Source: Pseudomaricurvus albidus (GTDB lineage Bacteria; Pseudomonadota; Gammaproteobacteria; Pseudomonadales; Cellvibrionaceae). Taken from it: DNA of 64,000 nucleotides. The position numbers and the translations under genes were made by a program. The notes beneath the pieces are model-generated. The model ran no database searches and had not been told where the DNA came from. It saw nothing but the letters and a program-made list of their open reading frames with translations. Position 1 is the stretch's first letter. Each line of letters opens with the position of its first letter. This document shows positions 21,012-28,939 of this stretch, in pieces. The stretch is taken from positions 81,509 to 145,508 of the forward strand of contig NZ_JAHKRS010000012.1 of NCBI RefSeq assembly GCF_018863235.1, read 5' to 3'.

Positions 21012-21392
21012 CCGCACCGCTGCGATCACATTACCTTTTCAGTTGGGAGAAAGATTCACTTTGGCTGATTCCGCCAGGGTGTTGACTGTTAGTGCTCTAT
21101 GATGAGGTCTTGATCGCAAAAACTCTGGCTGTTGATGTCCGATACCAGGCACATTACGTATGATGGAAACCGCAGTATATTTCGGTTTATTTGAACTCTA
21201 AAGCTGTACTGACGTCCCATTTAATGGTGTAATCTGACGCCAAAGTCGTACAAATAAACCGTATATATAGATTTATCTATGAATTGGAGTTGGTGTTAAA
21301 TCAACCGGTGCCACCAAGTACGTCGCTATTAACAGGCTTGGTTGTTCCAGCCTGACATATTGTGATTAAGTCTGATTAGTTGTAGAGAAGTA
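21012..21392. other. Intergenic region between trhO and a small unknown gene
   Basis: This 381-base gap has no convincing gene. It holds the 79-bp imperfect palindrome listed separately and AT-rich sequence (TATATATAG near 21262). A promoter for the small downstream gene probably lies in it, but I do not see a clear consensus. Confidence 0.6.
21183..21261. repeat. 79-bp imperfect palindrome, possible MITE remnant
   Basis: Exact 11-base arms CGGTTTATTTG (21183-21193) and CAAATAAACCG (21251-21261) are reverse complements. A central CCATTTAATGG palindrome (21217-21227) has exactly the same centre (21222). Bases in between pair only partly. AT-rich, TATA-type sequence flanks both sides. The shared centre of arms and core suggests one decayed hairpin unit rather than two chance repeats. 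Confidence 0.55.
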
Positions 21393-21704
21393 ATGAATTT
21401 AGAAGCCTGGACCGTTGATTTAAAGAGCCTCAGCGCTACGCATGAAAGTGGATTTCGATTGGAGATTGAAGGAAACCCCAGAGATCCAAGCGCCGTACAC
21501 CCGGGAAAATTTCCAAAAGGCTTGAGCAGTATTGATCAGGTGCGCTTGGTGCGTCTGGGTGTTGAAGCGATTACCCGGGAAGCTAAGAATAGCCGACAGC
21601 CCAAGCCTGCGGCGAAAAAGCCTGCCTATATTCCCCCGGTCAACAAGCCCAAGCGGGCAACTCTGTCTTTGAAGAAAAAGCCGTCAGGGGATGCGCCTGC
21701 CTGA
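21393..21704 (+). CDS. Small basic protein of unknown function
   Basis: The protein is 103 residues with no signal peptide or membrane segment. The N-terminal 65 residues look folded (SGFRLEIEGNPRDPSAVHPGKFPKGLSSIDQVRLVRLGVEAI). The last 35 are rich in Lys, Pro and Ala, a flexible basic tail of the kind seen in nucleic-acid-binding proteins. I do not recognise the family. TAGAGAAG upstream of the ATG gives a weak ribosome site. A strong terminator follows. Confidence 0.65.
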   Translation: MNLEAWTVDLKSLSATHESGFRLEIEGNPRDPSAVHPGKFPKGLSSIDQVRLVRLGVEAITREAKNSRQPKPAAKKPAYIPPVNKPKRATLSLKKKPSGDAPA

Positions 21705-21784
21705 AGTCAGGTTTTGATTTACAAGAGGATTCTTACTTTTGTAAATGGGGGCATTAGATAGGGATAATGATCTTTATAAAGAAG

Positions 21785-21811
21785 AAAAAGGCGCAATCTG
21801 CGCCTTTTTTG
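21785..21811 (+). terminator. Rho-independent terminator
   Basis: AAAAAGGCGCA, a TCT-type loop, then TGCGCCTTTTTT. It ends the small basic-protein gene and, being A/T symmetric, could also end the convergent secreted-protein gene. Confidence 0.88.
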
Positions 21812-21844
21812 TGAGTTCTCTCTCAAGTACCTACCTGCGGCATC

Positions 21845-22333
21845 TTATCGATACACCACCTGACCTTTGAGCAGCATCATGGTCTGATGATCATCGACCA
21901 GCTTGAACAGATGATCGAATTTCTCAGCTGCCACGTCGGTGGGCTTGCCCCCTGAATCCACAGAGTAGGTGACACCGCTGATCAGCGAGTTCAATTCCGA
22001 AGTGACCGCATCCATCGCATCGAAGATGGATTTGGTGGTGGGCTCATCCTGAAACACGCGTCCATTCTGGGTTTGGCTAAGGTATTGATCACACTCTTTT
22101 AGCCACTCCTCGCGTTGGTCGAGATATTTGCGGATGTTGTTCATGCCGCCACGGTGCTGGCTTTCGAGCTGTTTGTCCCGGTAGGATTGCAGGCTTTTAA
22201 TGGAAGTGGTTATGAAGTCGAGTTTAATGTCGTTACAGTACTTTTCATTTAAGTAGCTGGGAAAGTCACCATCTGCAAGAGTGCTACCAGCCCAAAGTAG
22301 TACAAAAGGCGCAAAAAGCATTTTGATTTTCAT
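21845..22333 (-). CDS. Secreted protein of unknown function
   Basis: The ATG at 22333 places a clear signal peptide at the N-terminus (MKIKMLFAPFVLLWAGSTLADG), giving 162 residues; the frame continues upstream but without one. The mature protein is polar and probably helical, with three Cys-bearing segments (EKYCND, KECDQY) and QREEWLKECDQYL. No known domain is recognised. It probably acts in the periplasm or outside the cell. Confidence 0.65.
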   Translation of the reverse strand: MKIKMLFAPFVLLWAGSTLADGDFPSYLNEKYCNDIKLDFITTSIKSLQSYRDKQLESQHRGGMNNIRKYLDQREEWLKECDQYLSQTQNGRVFQDEPTTKSIFDAMDAVTSELNSLISGVTYSVDSGGKPTDVAAEKFDHLFKLVDDHQTMMLLKGQVVYR

Positions 22334-22598
22334 AATCGGCTGCCTGAATTGTTTTATGGTTATTAGTGCCGCACTGCTTAGATCCCTAAGCGGCAATTCA
22401 CGCTACATCTGTGATATACGTCACGGGTGAGTCGCCTGTCAACACTACTTTGGCGCGAACAAGCACATTAGGCCGCATATGACCTAAAATAGCCCATTTT
22501 TAACCATTTCAGACTTAATTACCAGCCAATTGAACGGAGGCTTTAATCAATGATTAATCAAAGCCTTTATCAGTTCATGCTTATGGTTTGGGGAGGGT

Positions 22599-23513
22599 TT
22601 AGATGGGGTCTGGCCGCTTATCACCAAAATGACCGAGAAGAGCGGGAATGAAGCGTTGGAGGGTTCCGGTCATTAATGCAAAATCCGCATCAAACTGCGC
22701 GGCCTTGTCCCCATCGGCGCTGTCCTGAGCTTCGCTGATTAATTCTTCCCCAAATTTCAGGCGCTTGATGGAGAGATCATCGGCAAGCATGTATTGCAGG
22801 CATTCATCCCAGTGCAGTGCCAATTTAACTGCTTGTTTGCCGGCGTTTAGGTGCGGTTCGATTTCCAATCCGAGCAGTTCCTGCTTTTTGCAGCGGATAA
22901 TACTGCCGTCTTCTCTTTGTTCTCTGAGTTCACATTCGTCTCCCAGTTCAAGATCTTCTGGCAGGGGCTCACCGCGCAACCAGCTGGTCATTACCACAGC
23001 CGGTGATTCAGTCACCTGAACAGGGACAACCGGTAAGCTGCCCAGCGTATCACGTAGCAACTTCATCCATTCCTCGGCTTTGTTATAGGAGCCGCTATCG
23101 ATACACAGCCAGCCATTTTGTACATCTATATAACCGAAGGTACGGTGAGACTTGGTGAAGGCCTGCGGCAGACAGTCAAAGATGATTTCTTCCTTGAGTG
23201 TTTCTTTTTCTTTACGGTAAACCCGGCGGTCTTCCTGAGCTTCGATGAATTTGACCTTGTCTTCTAGCTTTTCACGAATAACGGAGGCGGGAAGAACTTT
23301 TTCTTCTTTGCGGGCACACAGCATCAGGCAGCCGTTTGCACTGTGGTAAAGCTCCTGGCTCAGATCACCCATTGGACTCACCCAGCCGTAGCGGCTGGTT
23401 TCCTGCCGCCCACAGGGAGTAAAAGCCTGTGGTTGCAGACGTTCATTGAGTTGTTCGGGATCGGTGTCAAAAGGACTGGTAAAGCGATACAGCAGAAGAT
23501 TTTTAAACCACAT
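22599..23513 (-). CDS. rdgC: Recombination-associated protein RdgC
   Basis: I set the start at 23513 because MWFKNLLLYRF is the family's N-terminus and the length (304) equals E. coli RdgC (303). Other supporting stretches are YGWVSPMG, VIREKLEDKV, and the C-terminal FALMTGTLQRFIPALL. RdgC is a ring-shaped DNA-binding protein that limits RecA access to DNA. The C-terminus is intact. It ends in a region with little else of note. Confidence 0.93.
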   Translation of the reverse strand: MWFKNLLLYRFTSPFDTDPEQLNERLQPQAFTPCGRQETSRYGWVSPMGDLSQELYHSANGCLMLCARKEEKVLPASVIREKLEDKVKFIEAQEDRRVYRKEKETLKEEIIFDCLPQAFTKSHRTFGYIDVQNGWLCIDSGSYNKAEEWMKLLRDTLGSLPVVPVQVTESPAVVMTSWLRGEPLPEDLELGDECELREQREDGSIIRCKKQELLGLEIEPHLNAGKQAVKLALHWDECLQYMLADDLSIKRLKFGEELISEAQDSADGDKAAQFDADFALMTGTLQRFIPALLGHFGDKRPDPI

Positions 23514-23660
23514 AGATAACCTGTTTGAACATCTTGATGGCGCCGGAGCGAAAGGGCCGCGCATTATGGCCCAGCCCGTAATTGACTACAACCGACCCGA
23601 GCGCAGAGCTTCTGAATTGTCATCCAGTACAAAATAAAGCAAAAGGAATGGGTTAAAAAA

Positions 23661-24044
23661 TCACCACAGCGTGGGTTTTTCGATGGCAAGCAAAGCCATG
23701 CTGGTGACACAGGTTAATGCCAATATGCAACAGAAAGTGCGCCATTGTGGTGGGGCATAATGCAAGCCCAGCGCTCCCAGAAATATATACCCGAGCAACA
23801 GCAGGAGTTTGATGGCAAGCCAGCTAGTGTTAAAGGGGGTGAAGTGTGTTAGCGCCATCAATCCCAGCCCGCTGACTAACAGAAGACTGTCGATGGCATG
23901 AGCAAGGCGAGACAGCCAACCCTTTGGCTTTCTGAATGATGTCTGGTCAAGCTGGGTGCATCGCACCCAGATGGCTCGCAGCATAAAGCCCGCAACGCTG
24001 ATGCTTACCAGGGTGAGATGTACGTTTTTTAGTATCAAGTACAC
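23661..24044 (-). CDS. SirB2-like membrane protein
   Basis: The 127-residue protein has four hydrophobic segments and the SirB2 pattern: LILKNVHLTLVSISVAGFMLR at the start, LAHAIDSLLLVSGLGLM in the middle, and WLAIKLLLLLGYIFLGALGL. SirB-family proteins are small inner-membrane proteins of unclear function, named from invasion-gene regulation in Salmonella. The start is 13 bases after the upstream DUF4202-like gene, which suggests an operon. Confidence 0.8.
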   Translation of the reverse strand: MYLILKNVHLTLVSISVAGFMLRAIWVRCTQLDQTSFRKPKGWLSRLAHAIDSLLLVSGLGLMALTHFTPFNTSWLAIKLLLLLGYIFLGALGLHYAPPQWRTFCCILALTCVTSMALLAIEKPTLW

Positions 24045-24057
24045 GTTGCAAGCTTTA

Positions 24058-24648
24058 CTAACCGTTCAACGCCTTGCCCACTAATGTAGCCATGGTTTCT
24101 GAAAGAGGCAGTTTCAATGCCGCCGCATGGCCTTCCTCTGACATTTTATTCCAGGTTTTGCGAATGATATCGATGATTTTTTCTTCGCTGTGTTGTGAGG
24201 CGAAGTCCTCCAGATGGTAGGTCAAAAAGACAAGGCAGGCGATATCTTCAAGGGTCTGTGCTTCCGGGTCGCGCTTGAGTTGTTTTTTTTGCAGCAGACT
24301 TTTCGCTCGTTCCTGTTCTTCCTCGCTGTACCCGCTCTCGGACATCAGCTCGGCTGTTAAGGTCGCGTGAAACTTTGCCAGTTCGGTGCGCCAGCGTCTG
24401 TATCCCGGACGATCCATGGGGTAATCACGGCGGGCTATAGTCCAGCGTTGTATGTGTTGTGCCCGGCAGGCGATTTGAAGTATCTCGGAAGCGTCAGGTT
24501 GAAATTCTGTCAGACATTGCGTCATACGTTGCCCATAAAGCCACTCTTTGGCTACAAACTCACCCTGATGTTCTACAGTATGAGGATCTTGTTTGTTTTT
24601 TTCATCGATGGCACTGAAAACCTGTTGTAAACGATCTTTCTGGTTCAT
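24058..24648 (-). CDS. DUF4202-family protein
   Basis: The protein is 196 residues, soluble and mostly helical. It matches the DUF4202 pattern: LYGQRMTQCL, IACRAQHIQRWTIARRDYPMDRPGYRRWR, and LEDIACLVFLTYHLEDFA. The conserved His and Asp residues in the HIQRW and YHLEDF segments recall an HD-type metal site. Function unknown. It leads the SirB2-like gene on the same strand and is divergent from ompW. Confidence 0.8.
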   Translation of the reverse strand: MNQKDRLQQVFSAIDEKNKQDPHTVEHQGEFVAKEWLYGQRMTQCLTEFQPDASEILQIACRAQHIQRWTIARRDYPMDRPGYRRWRTELAKFHATLTAELMSESGYSEEEQERAKSLLQKKQLKRDPEAQTLEDIACLVFLTYHLEDFASQHSEEKIIDIIRKTWNKMSEEGHAAALKLPLSETMATLVGKALNG

Positions 24649-24761
24649 GTGTTTTCTCTGACGGTATTTGACTGGATTGGATTGTCGCTCAAAGTAGGGA
24701 TAGCGACTAAAAACTGCTGTTGGAGAGTATTTTCGAGGTTTTTCTTTTACTTGTAAAAGAT

Positions 24762-24775
24762 TTAATCCAGATCAA
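24762..24775. promoter_or_regulatory. FNR/Anr-type binding site upstream of ompW
   Basis: TTAATCCAGATCAA fits the FNR consensus TTGATNNNNATCAA with one mismatch in the left half. It lies 72 bases before the ompW ATG. An fnr gene is 0.9 kb away, and OmpW is a known FNR target in enterics, which supports the call. Confidence 0.65.
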
Positions 24776-24846
24776 GAACTTCTGCGGTTGGTTCGGGTGT
24801 AATAGCCGCAGATAAGATACTTCATCCTACTTAGAGGGAATAAACC

Positions 24847-25551
24847 ATGAAAAAGGCTTTACACATCGTCTCCCTGGCCGCGGCTTGCACAATGGCTTTA
24901 CCGGCTTTGGCCCAAACTTACCAGGCTGGTGACTGGGTTGTGCGTGCGGGTGCTACTCAGGTTGCTCCGGCCGAAAGCAGCTCGCCACTAACGCTGGATG
25001 GTACAGTGCTTCCCGATCCATTGGGTGGAACGTTAAAGGTGGATGATGATACCCAATTGGGATTAACCCTCGAGTACATGGTCACCGACAGTTGGGGTAT
25101 TGAGCTGCTGGCTGCAACACCGTTTTCGCATACTGCAACTGTAACCGATGCGATGGCTCTGCAAGGGCTGGACGTAGCAGATGTAAAACACTTGCCACCG
25201 ACTTTGAGTGCGGTCTACCACATTGATCTGGGAAATAACTTCCAGCCTTATTTGGGGGTTGGGATTAACTACACCGTTTTCTTTGAGGAAGACACCACCA
25301 GTGCCGCAGATGCTACCTTTGCGACTTTGGGGTTAGTGGGTGGTGATGTTGAGATGGACAATTCCTGGGGCGCCTCTTTTCAGGTTGGTTTTGACTATCA
25401 CCTGAACCAGAACTGGCTGATCAATGCCTCTGTTCGCTGGATCGATATTGACTCAACGGCCACCATCAAATTCGATAATGGTTCCGAAATTGAGTCGGAT
25501 GTTGAGATTGATCCTTACGTGTACACCCTCTCTGTGGGTTACAAGTTTTAA
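24847..25551 (+). CDS. ompW: OmpW-family outer membrane protein
   Basis: OmpW forms an 8-stranded outer-membrane barrel with a narrow hydrophobic channel. The 234-residue protein has a signal peptide (cleavage ALA|QTYQ) and the family opening YQAGDWVVRAGATQVAP. DTQLGLTLEYMVTDSWGIELLAATPF and the Phe-terminated end (YTLSVGYKF) are also typical. TTAGAGGGAATAAACC gives a good ribosome site. An FNR-like box lies upstream and a strong terminator downstream. Confidence 0.92.
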   Translation: MKKALHIVSLAAACTMALPALAQTYQAGDWVVRAGATQVAPAESSSPLTLDGTVLPDPLGGTLKVDDDTQLGLTLEYMVTDSWGIELLAATPFSHTATVTDAMALQGLDVADVKHLPPTLSAVYHIDLGNNFQPYLGVGINYTVFFEEDTTSAADATFATLGLVGGDVEMDNSWGASFQVGFDYHLNQNWLINASVRWIDIDSTATIKFDNGSEIESDVEIDPYVYTLSVGYKF

Positions 25552-25592
25552 GTCATGACCGAGTGATGTAGTGGTGTAAAAGGGAAACCAAT

Positions 25593-25624
25593 AATAGAAA
25601 ACCCGAACAGTCGGGTTTTCTATT
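25593..25624. terminator. Bidirectional Rho-independent terminator
   Basis: AATAGAAAACCCGA, a short loop, then TCGGGTTTTCTATT. It separates the convergent ompW and fnr genes and can work for both. Confidence 0.88.
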
Positions 25625-25669
25625 TATTCAGGAAGGTGTTTACTGGATGGTCTGTAGCTTGCAGATTGA

Positions 25670-26431
25670 TTACAGGCATTCAGTCTCAACATGCGCAATT
25701 CTTTTAAGTCCGTCCATATCCAGGATCTGGATATCTTTTTTATCGACTCGAATCAATTCGCTTTTTTGCAAACGTCCCAGCACGCGGCTAACGGTTTCAA
25801 TTGTCAGGCCCAGGTAGTTTCCGATATCAGAGCGTGACATGGGTAGCTGGAATGACGTTGCGGAAAGGTGGCGATGATGGTTGCGTGTCGAAATACTCAG
25901 CAGCAGTGAGGCGATGCGTTCGTCGGCACTGTTTTTACTGAGCAGGGTAATCAGTTGCTGATCAGAAGTGATCTCTTTGCTCATCAGCTGGAAAAAGTGT
26001 CGCTGCAGTGTAGGCAGTTTCAGGCTGAGACCTTCCAGTTGTGAAAACGGGATTTCACACACGGCGGAGGTCTCAAGGGCAATGGCCGAATTGCTGTAGC
26101 GATTCTGGGCGATCCCATCCATCCCAAGCACTTCGCCCGGTAAATAGAAGCCTGTGACCTGCTCCTGTCCGTCATTCGTGATGTTCAGGGCTTTAACCGA
26201 GCCGGAGCGAACCGCATACACGGACTGAAAGGCATCACCAGAGCGATAGAGATATTCCCCTTTTTGAAGAGGGCGGCCGCGTTGAATAATATCATCCAGC
26301 TTGTCGATATCATCAATGTGCAGGCTAATTGGCAGACAAATAGCGTTCAGCCGACAATCACCGCAGGAAACCAGCGGGTTGTGATGGCACTTCTTTTCGT
26401 CGTCGTATGCGGTTGGAATCGTGTTGCTCAT
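25670..26431 (-). CDS. fnr: FNR/Anr oxygen-sensing transcription regulator
   Basis: FNR senses oxygen through a 4Fe-4S cluster and switches genes for low-oxygen life. The 253-residue protein keeps all four cluster cysteines: C23, C26 and C32 (SCGDCRLNAIC) and C125 (SAVCEIPF). The CRP-type beta-barrel (GEYLYRSGDAFQSVYAVRSG) comes next. The C-terminal helix-turn-helix has the E-x-x-SR recognition pattern (LTIETVSRVL) of FNR, which reads TTGAT. Two matching sites occur within 2.5 kb. Confidence 0.95.
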   Translation of the reverse strand: MSNTIPTAYDDEKKCHHNPLVSCGDCRLNAICLPISLHIDDIDKLDDIIQRGRPLQKGEYLYRSGDAFQSVYAVRSGSVKALNITNDGQEQVTGFYLPGEVLGMDGIAQNRYSNSAIALETSAVCEIPFSQLEGLSLKLPTLQRHFFQLMSKEITSDQQLITLLSKNSADERIASLLLSISTRNHHRHLSATSFQLPMSRSDIGNYLGLTIETVSRVLGRLQKSELIRVDKKDIQILDMDGLKRIAHVETECL

Positions 26432-26537
26432 AAAATCAGCTCGGGTAGGATCACACAGAATGACTCATCCTCAGGAATGGCGGTATTGTCCTACAGGGCT
26501 GGATACAGGTAAAGGCTCTTTTTGGAGCAAAGCCCCG

Positions 26538-27824
26538 CTAGGAAAGTTGGCTGTGGAGAGCCATGCAGAGGGCGGATAAGTGCAGAACACCGCTGTTGGT
26601 CAGTGTCAGTATGTCATCCTGAACCCCGTAGAGAGGTGGAGTGCTCTCCAGGTAAGGTGTCATTGTCAGGGTGTCCCGAATTCGCTCTGTTTCCAGCTCA
26701 TAATGCTGCCTGAAATAAGCCAAATCCAGTTGGTGATAGCACAGCAGCTGATCCACCATCTGCTTGGTGGCGGTGCTGACAGGCTCTATTGTGTACTGGT
26801 TAAACTCACACTTGAAGTAGGTGTCCAGCGCCTCCGGGTTGGTCATACGAATTTGGCCTGTGGCACTTGTGTTGCCAGGCCCCAATCCCAGCACATCACT
26901 GACTGCCTGGCAGTTGTAGCCCCGAAGGTTTCTTACCAGGTGATGATCCTTGCGGGCACTGGATAGTGGAGAGCCCGGAATGACAAAGTAATCATTACCC
27001 AGAACCTCATAACCGAGTGCTTTTAAATCCCAAAACAACGCTTGGAATTGTTGGCTATCATCGACTCCGAAGCTGGCGGTTGGTCGGAAAGTAATGGTGT
27101 CTGGTTGCCGACCGCCCGAATGGAACGTCTCATGAAGTGTTTTGGCGGCCTCAGGGGGTGGTGCTTGTAGTTGTAATCCAAAGTGCTGGAAGTGGAAGCC
27201 CTGAGCCAGTGATGAGCAATAGTTGAGAGTTTCAGAGTTAAAGGCATCGTCGTGCTCAAAGACAAACTCAATGGCATTAAAACCCAGGCCTTTGAACAGG
27301 GCCAAACGTTCTGCATCCAGCTCTTTCAGTGCAAAAGAAACACAGTAAAAATTGTCCCTCCGGTCACTGAGTTGGAATTGACGCCCGATAAAATACATTA
27401 GCTGGGTAACGTCGGTATTGTCGAGGAGATCGTGAGGAATCTGCCATTTTAGCCAGGGGCTTGTACGCCCTTTAAATTCTGCCTGCCGATGATTGATTTC
27501 ACGCAGTAGACCATCCAGCAAACTTGGGTTGGAAGTAGTTTCCAATGAGGGGGCGGGAATAATGTAGCCAGGAGCTGCCAGGTTTAGCCCCAGTGGCGAG
27601 CGATTGCGAAGGCTCACCGTGGAGGCTGTTGAAGGCGCTGCCTTCACAGATTCATTAAGCAGAGTGGCTTCCCAGCAATAGCTGGCAGGCTGGCAATTTC
27701 CGGCAAATACAGAGTCGGGCGAGAAACTGGTCTGCTGGCTGCATGCGCTCATAAAATCACTCAATGTCAGTGGACAGGTTAGAAATGAGTCTATGGGAGC
27801 GTTGGCTGCAGCGTCTTGATACAA
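26538..27824 (-). CDS. HemN-like protein lacking the radical-SAM motifs
   Basis: The 428-residue protein aligns by eye along most of its length with oxygen-independent coproporphyrinogen oxidase HemN. Support includes LLREINHRQAEFKG, LDAERLALFKGLGFNAIEFVF, LVRNLRGYNCQAVSDVLGLGPGNTSATG and a similar C-terminal helical domain. Where HemN has the cluster motif CX3CX2C, this protein reads LNLAAPGYIIPAPSL with none of the three cysteines. The GGGTP SAM-binding turn is QIPHD. It therefore should not do radical-SAM chemistry. The frame is intact. The start is uncertain: a TTG at 27824 covers the region similar to HemN, and the first ATG is at 27752. It follows fnr's neighbourhood, where hemN often sits. 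Confidence 0.78.
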   Translation of the reverse strand: MYQDAAANAPIDSFLTCPLTLSDFMSACSQQTSFSPDSVFAGNCQPASYCWEATLLNESVKAAPSTASTVSLRNRSPLGLNLAAPGYIIPAPSLETTSNPSLLDGLLREINHRQAEFKGRTSPWLKWQIPHDLLDNTDVTQLMYFIGRQFQLSDRRDNFYCVSFALKELDAERLALFKGLGFNAIEFVFEHDDAFNSETLNYCSSLAQGFHFQHFGLQLQAPPPEAAKTLHETFHSGGRQPDTITFRPTASFGVDDSQQFQALFWDLKALGYEVLGNDYFVIPGSPLSSARKDHHLVRNLRGYNCQAVSDVLGLGPGNTSATGQIRMTNPEALDTYFKCEFNQYTIEPVSTATKQMVDQLLCYHQLDLAYFRQHYELETERIRDTLTMTPYLESTPPLYGVQDDILTLTNSGVLHLSALCMALHSQLS

Positions 27825-27979
27825 GTCAAGAGATGGTCGGGAGCCTTAGTGTCAGTGGTCGAAGCGGGGAAGATCAAGGAGTATCAACTTATTCGTAATC
27901 AGCAGGGGTTTACTCTGCATCAATTTTCAAGCATGTTGAGTGTGTAGAAATTGTTGGTGTGGCGTGAATTTCTTTTTGA

Positions 27980-27993
27980 TTGACGTGAATCAA
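27980..27993. promoter_or_regulatory. FNR/Anr-type binding site between the HemN-like and stress-protein genes
   Basis: TTGACGTGAATCAA matches TTGATNNNNATCAA with a single mismatch. It lies 63 bases before the universal stress protein start and about 156 bases upstream of the divergent HemN-like gene. The position suits activation of the stress protein gene. Related tandem Usp genes are FNR/Anr-controlled in other gammaproteobacteria. Confidence 0.75.
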
Positions 27994-28056
27994 CAGCAAT
28001 TTCTGAAGATGGACTACACTACATTCACACGATTACGTTTAGGGAAGTCTATAAAA

Positions 28057-28863
28057 ATGTCGAAACCGGATACATTGTTTGTTGTTGTTGATCCCACCCA
28101 AAAAGAACATGTTGCTTTAGAGCGTGCGGTGATCACCTCGCGCTTGCGTGATGTCAGCCCCAAGCTGAAGGTCTTCGTCGCGGTGGACCCGGCGGCCGTG
28201 TCTCTGGATGCCGAAAATCCGGATCTGTACCGCACCAGTGAGTGGTTTGAAAAACTCGAGCAGCCCATGAAAGACGAAGGCCTTGATTTCACTTTGGTGA
28301 TTTGCTGGTCAACGCAATGGCATGAGGCGGTATTGCAAGGTGCAAAGCGCACAGAGGCAGATTTAATCTTAATGCCTGACTACTCGAGTAAAGAGAGCCG
28401 CAACCGTTTCAGTGATGCCAAGTGGCAGGTGTTACGTCATGCGACTTGCCCGGTATTGATTTGTCGTCCCGGTGCGGACAGTCAGCGGAAAGTGGTACTG
28501 GCGGCGGTCAAAATGCAGGATTCTTCACCCCAGTACACAGAACTGTGCGACAAGGTCATTGCCCGTGGGAAATGGATGGCAGAACGCTATGGTGCAGATT
28601 TCCAGGTGGTTAATGCCTATTCGGATTCTTTGAACTACCCTGATCGCGGCAATATGGTGCGCAAGCTGGGTATTGATTCCGACAAAATCCATGTTCGCCA
28701 GGGACCTCCCGACGAGGTGGTGGCTGAAGTCGCTCAAGAAGTGAATGCCGATATCATTGTTGTGGGAACCTTGCGTCGCCGCGGTGTGATGTTGGCCATG
28801 CGTGGTAACACTTCCGAGCAGGTAATGGGCCGAGTCAAGCAGGACATTATGACGCTCAACTAA
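28057..28863 (+). CDS. Tandem-domain universal stress protein (UspE type)
   Basis: I start at the ATG at 28057, preceded by AGGGAAG, giving 268 residues. It has two Usp folds: the first covers DTLFVVVDPTQKEHVAL to VLRHATCPVLICRPG, the second KVVLAAVKMQ to IIVVGTLRRRGVMLAMRGNTSEQVM. The second keeps the GxxxxG-type nucleotide loop partly (VGTLRRRGVMLAMRGNT). It is cytoplasmic. The FNR-like box upstream suggests induction at low oxygen. A terminator follows at once. Confidence 0.85.
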   Translation: MSKPDTLFVVVDPTQKEHVALERAVITSRLRDVSPKLKVFVAVDPAAVSLDAENPDLYRTSEWFEKLEQPMKDEGLDFTLVICWSTQWHEAVLQGAKRTEADLILMPDYSSKESRNRFSDAKWQVLRHATCPVLICRPGADSQRKVVLAAVKMQDSSPQYTELCDKVIARGKWMAERYGADFQVVNAYSDSLNYPDRGNMVRKLGIDSDKIHVRQGPPDEVVAEVAQEVNADIIVVGTLRRRGVMLAMRGNTSEQVMGRVKQDIMTLN

Positions 28864-28880
28864 CAGAAAGCGTATGTGAG

Positions 28881-28918
28881 ACACAAAAAAAGAGGCGTTA
28901 CGCCTCTTTTTTTGTGTT
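28881..28918. terminator. Bidirectional Rho-independent terminator
   Basis: ACACAAAAAAAGAGGCG, loop TTA, then CGCCTCTTTTTTTGTGT. Perfect arms with long A and T runs sit between the convergent stress-protein and mmsA genes. Confidence 0.92.
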
Positions 28919-28939
28919 CAGGTGTTAATTTCCGGGCTA

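Noticed and set aside
20268..21029. Open frame of 253 codons opposite trhO
   Set aside because: It lies wholly over the well-conserved trhO gene and shows no recognisable protein features.
27824..27846. HemN-like gene as a frameshifted copy with the missing cysteines in another frame
   Set aside because: The frame is continuous through the region aligned to the cluster motif, and the residues on both sides still align, so the cysteines were substituted rather than lost by frameshift.
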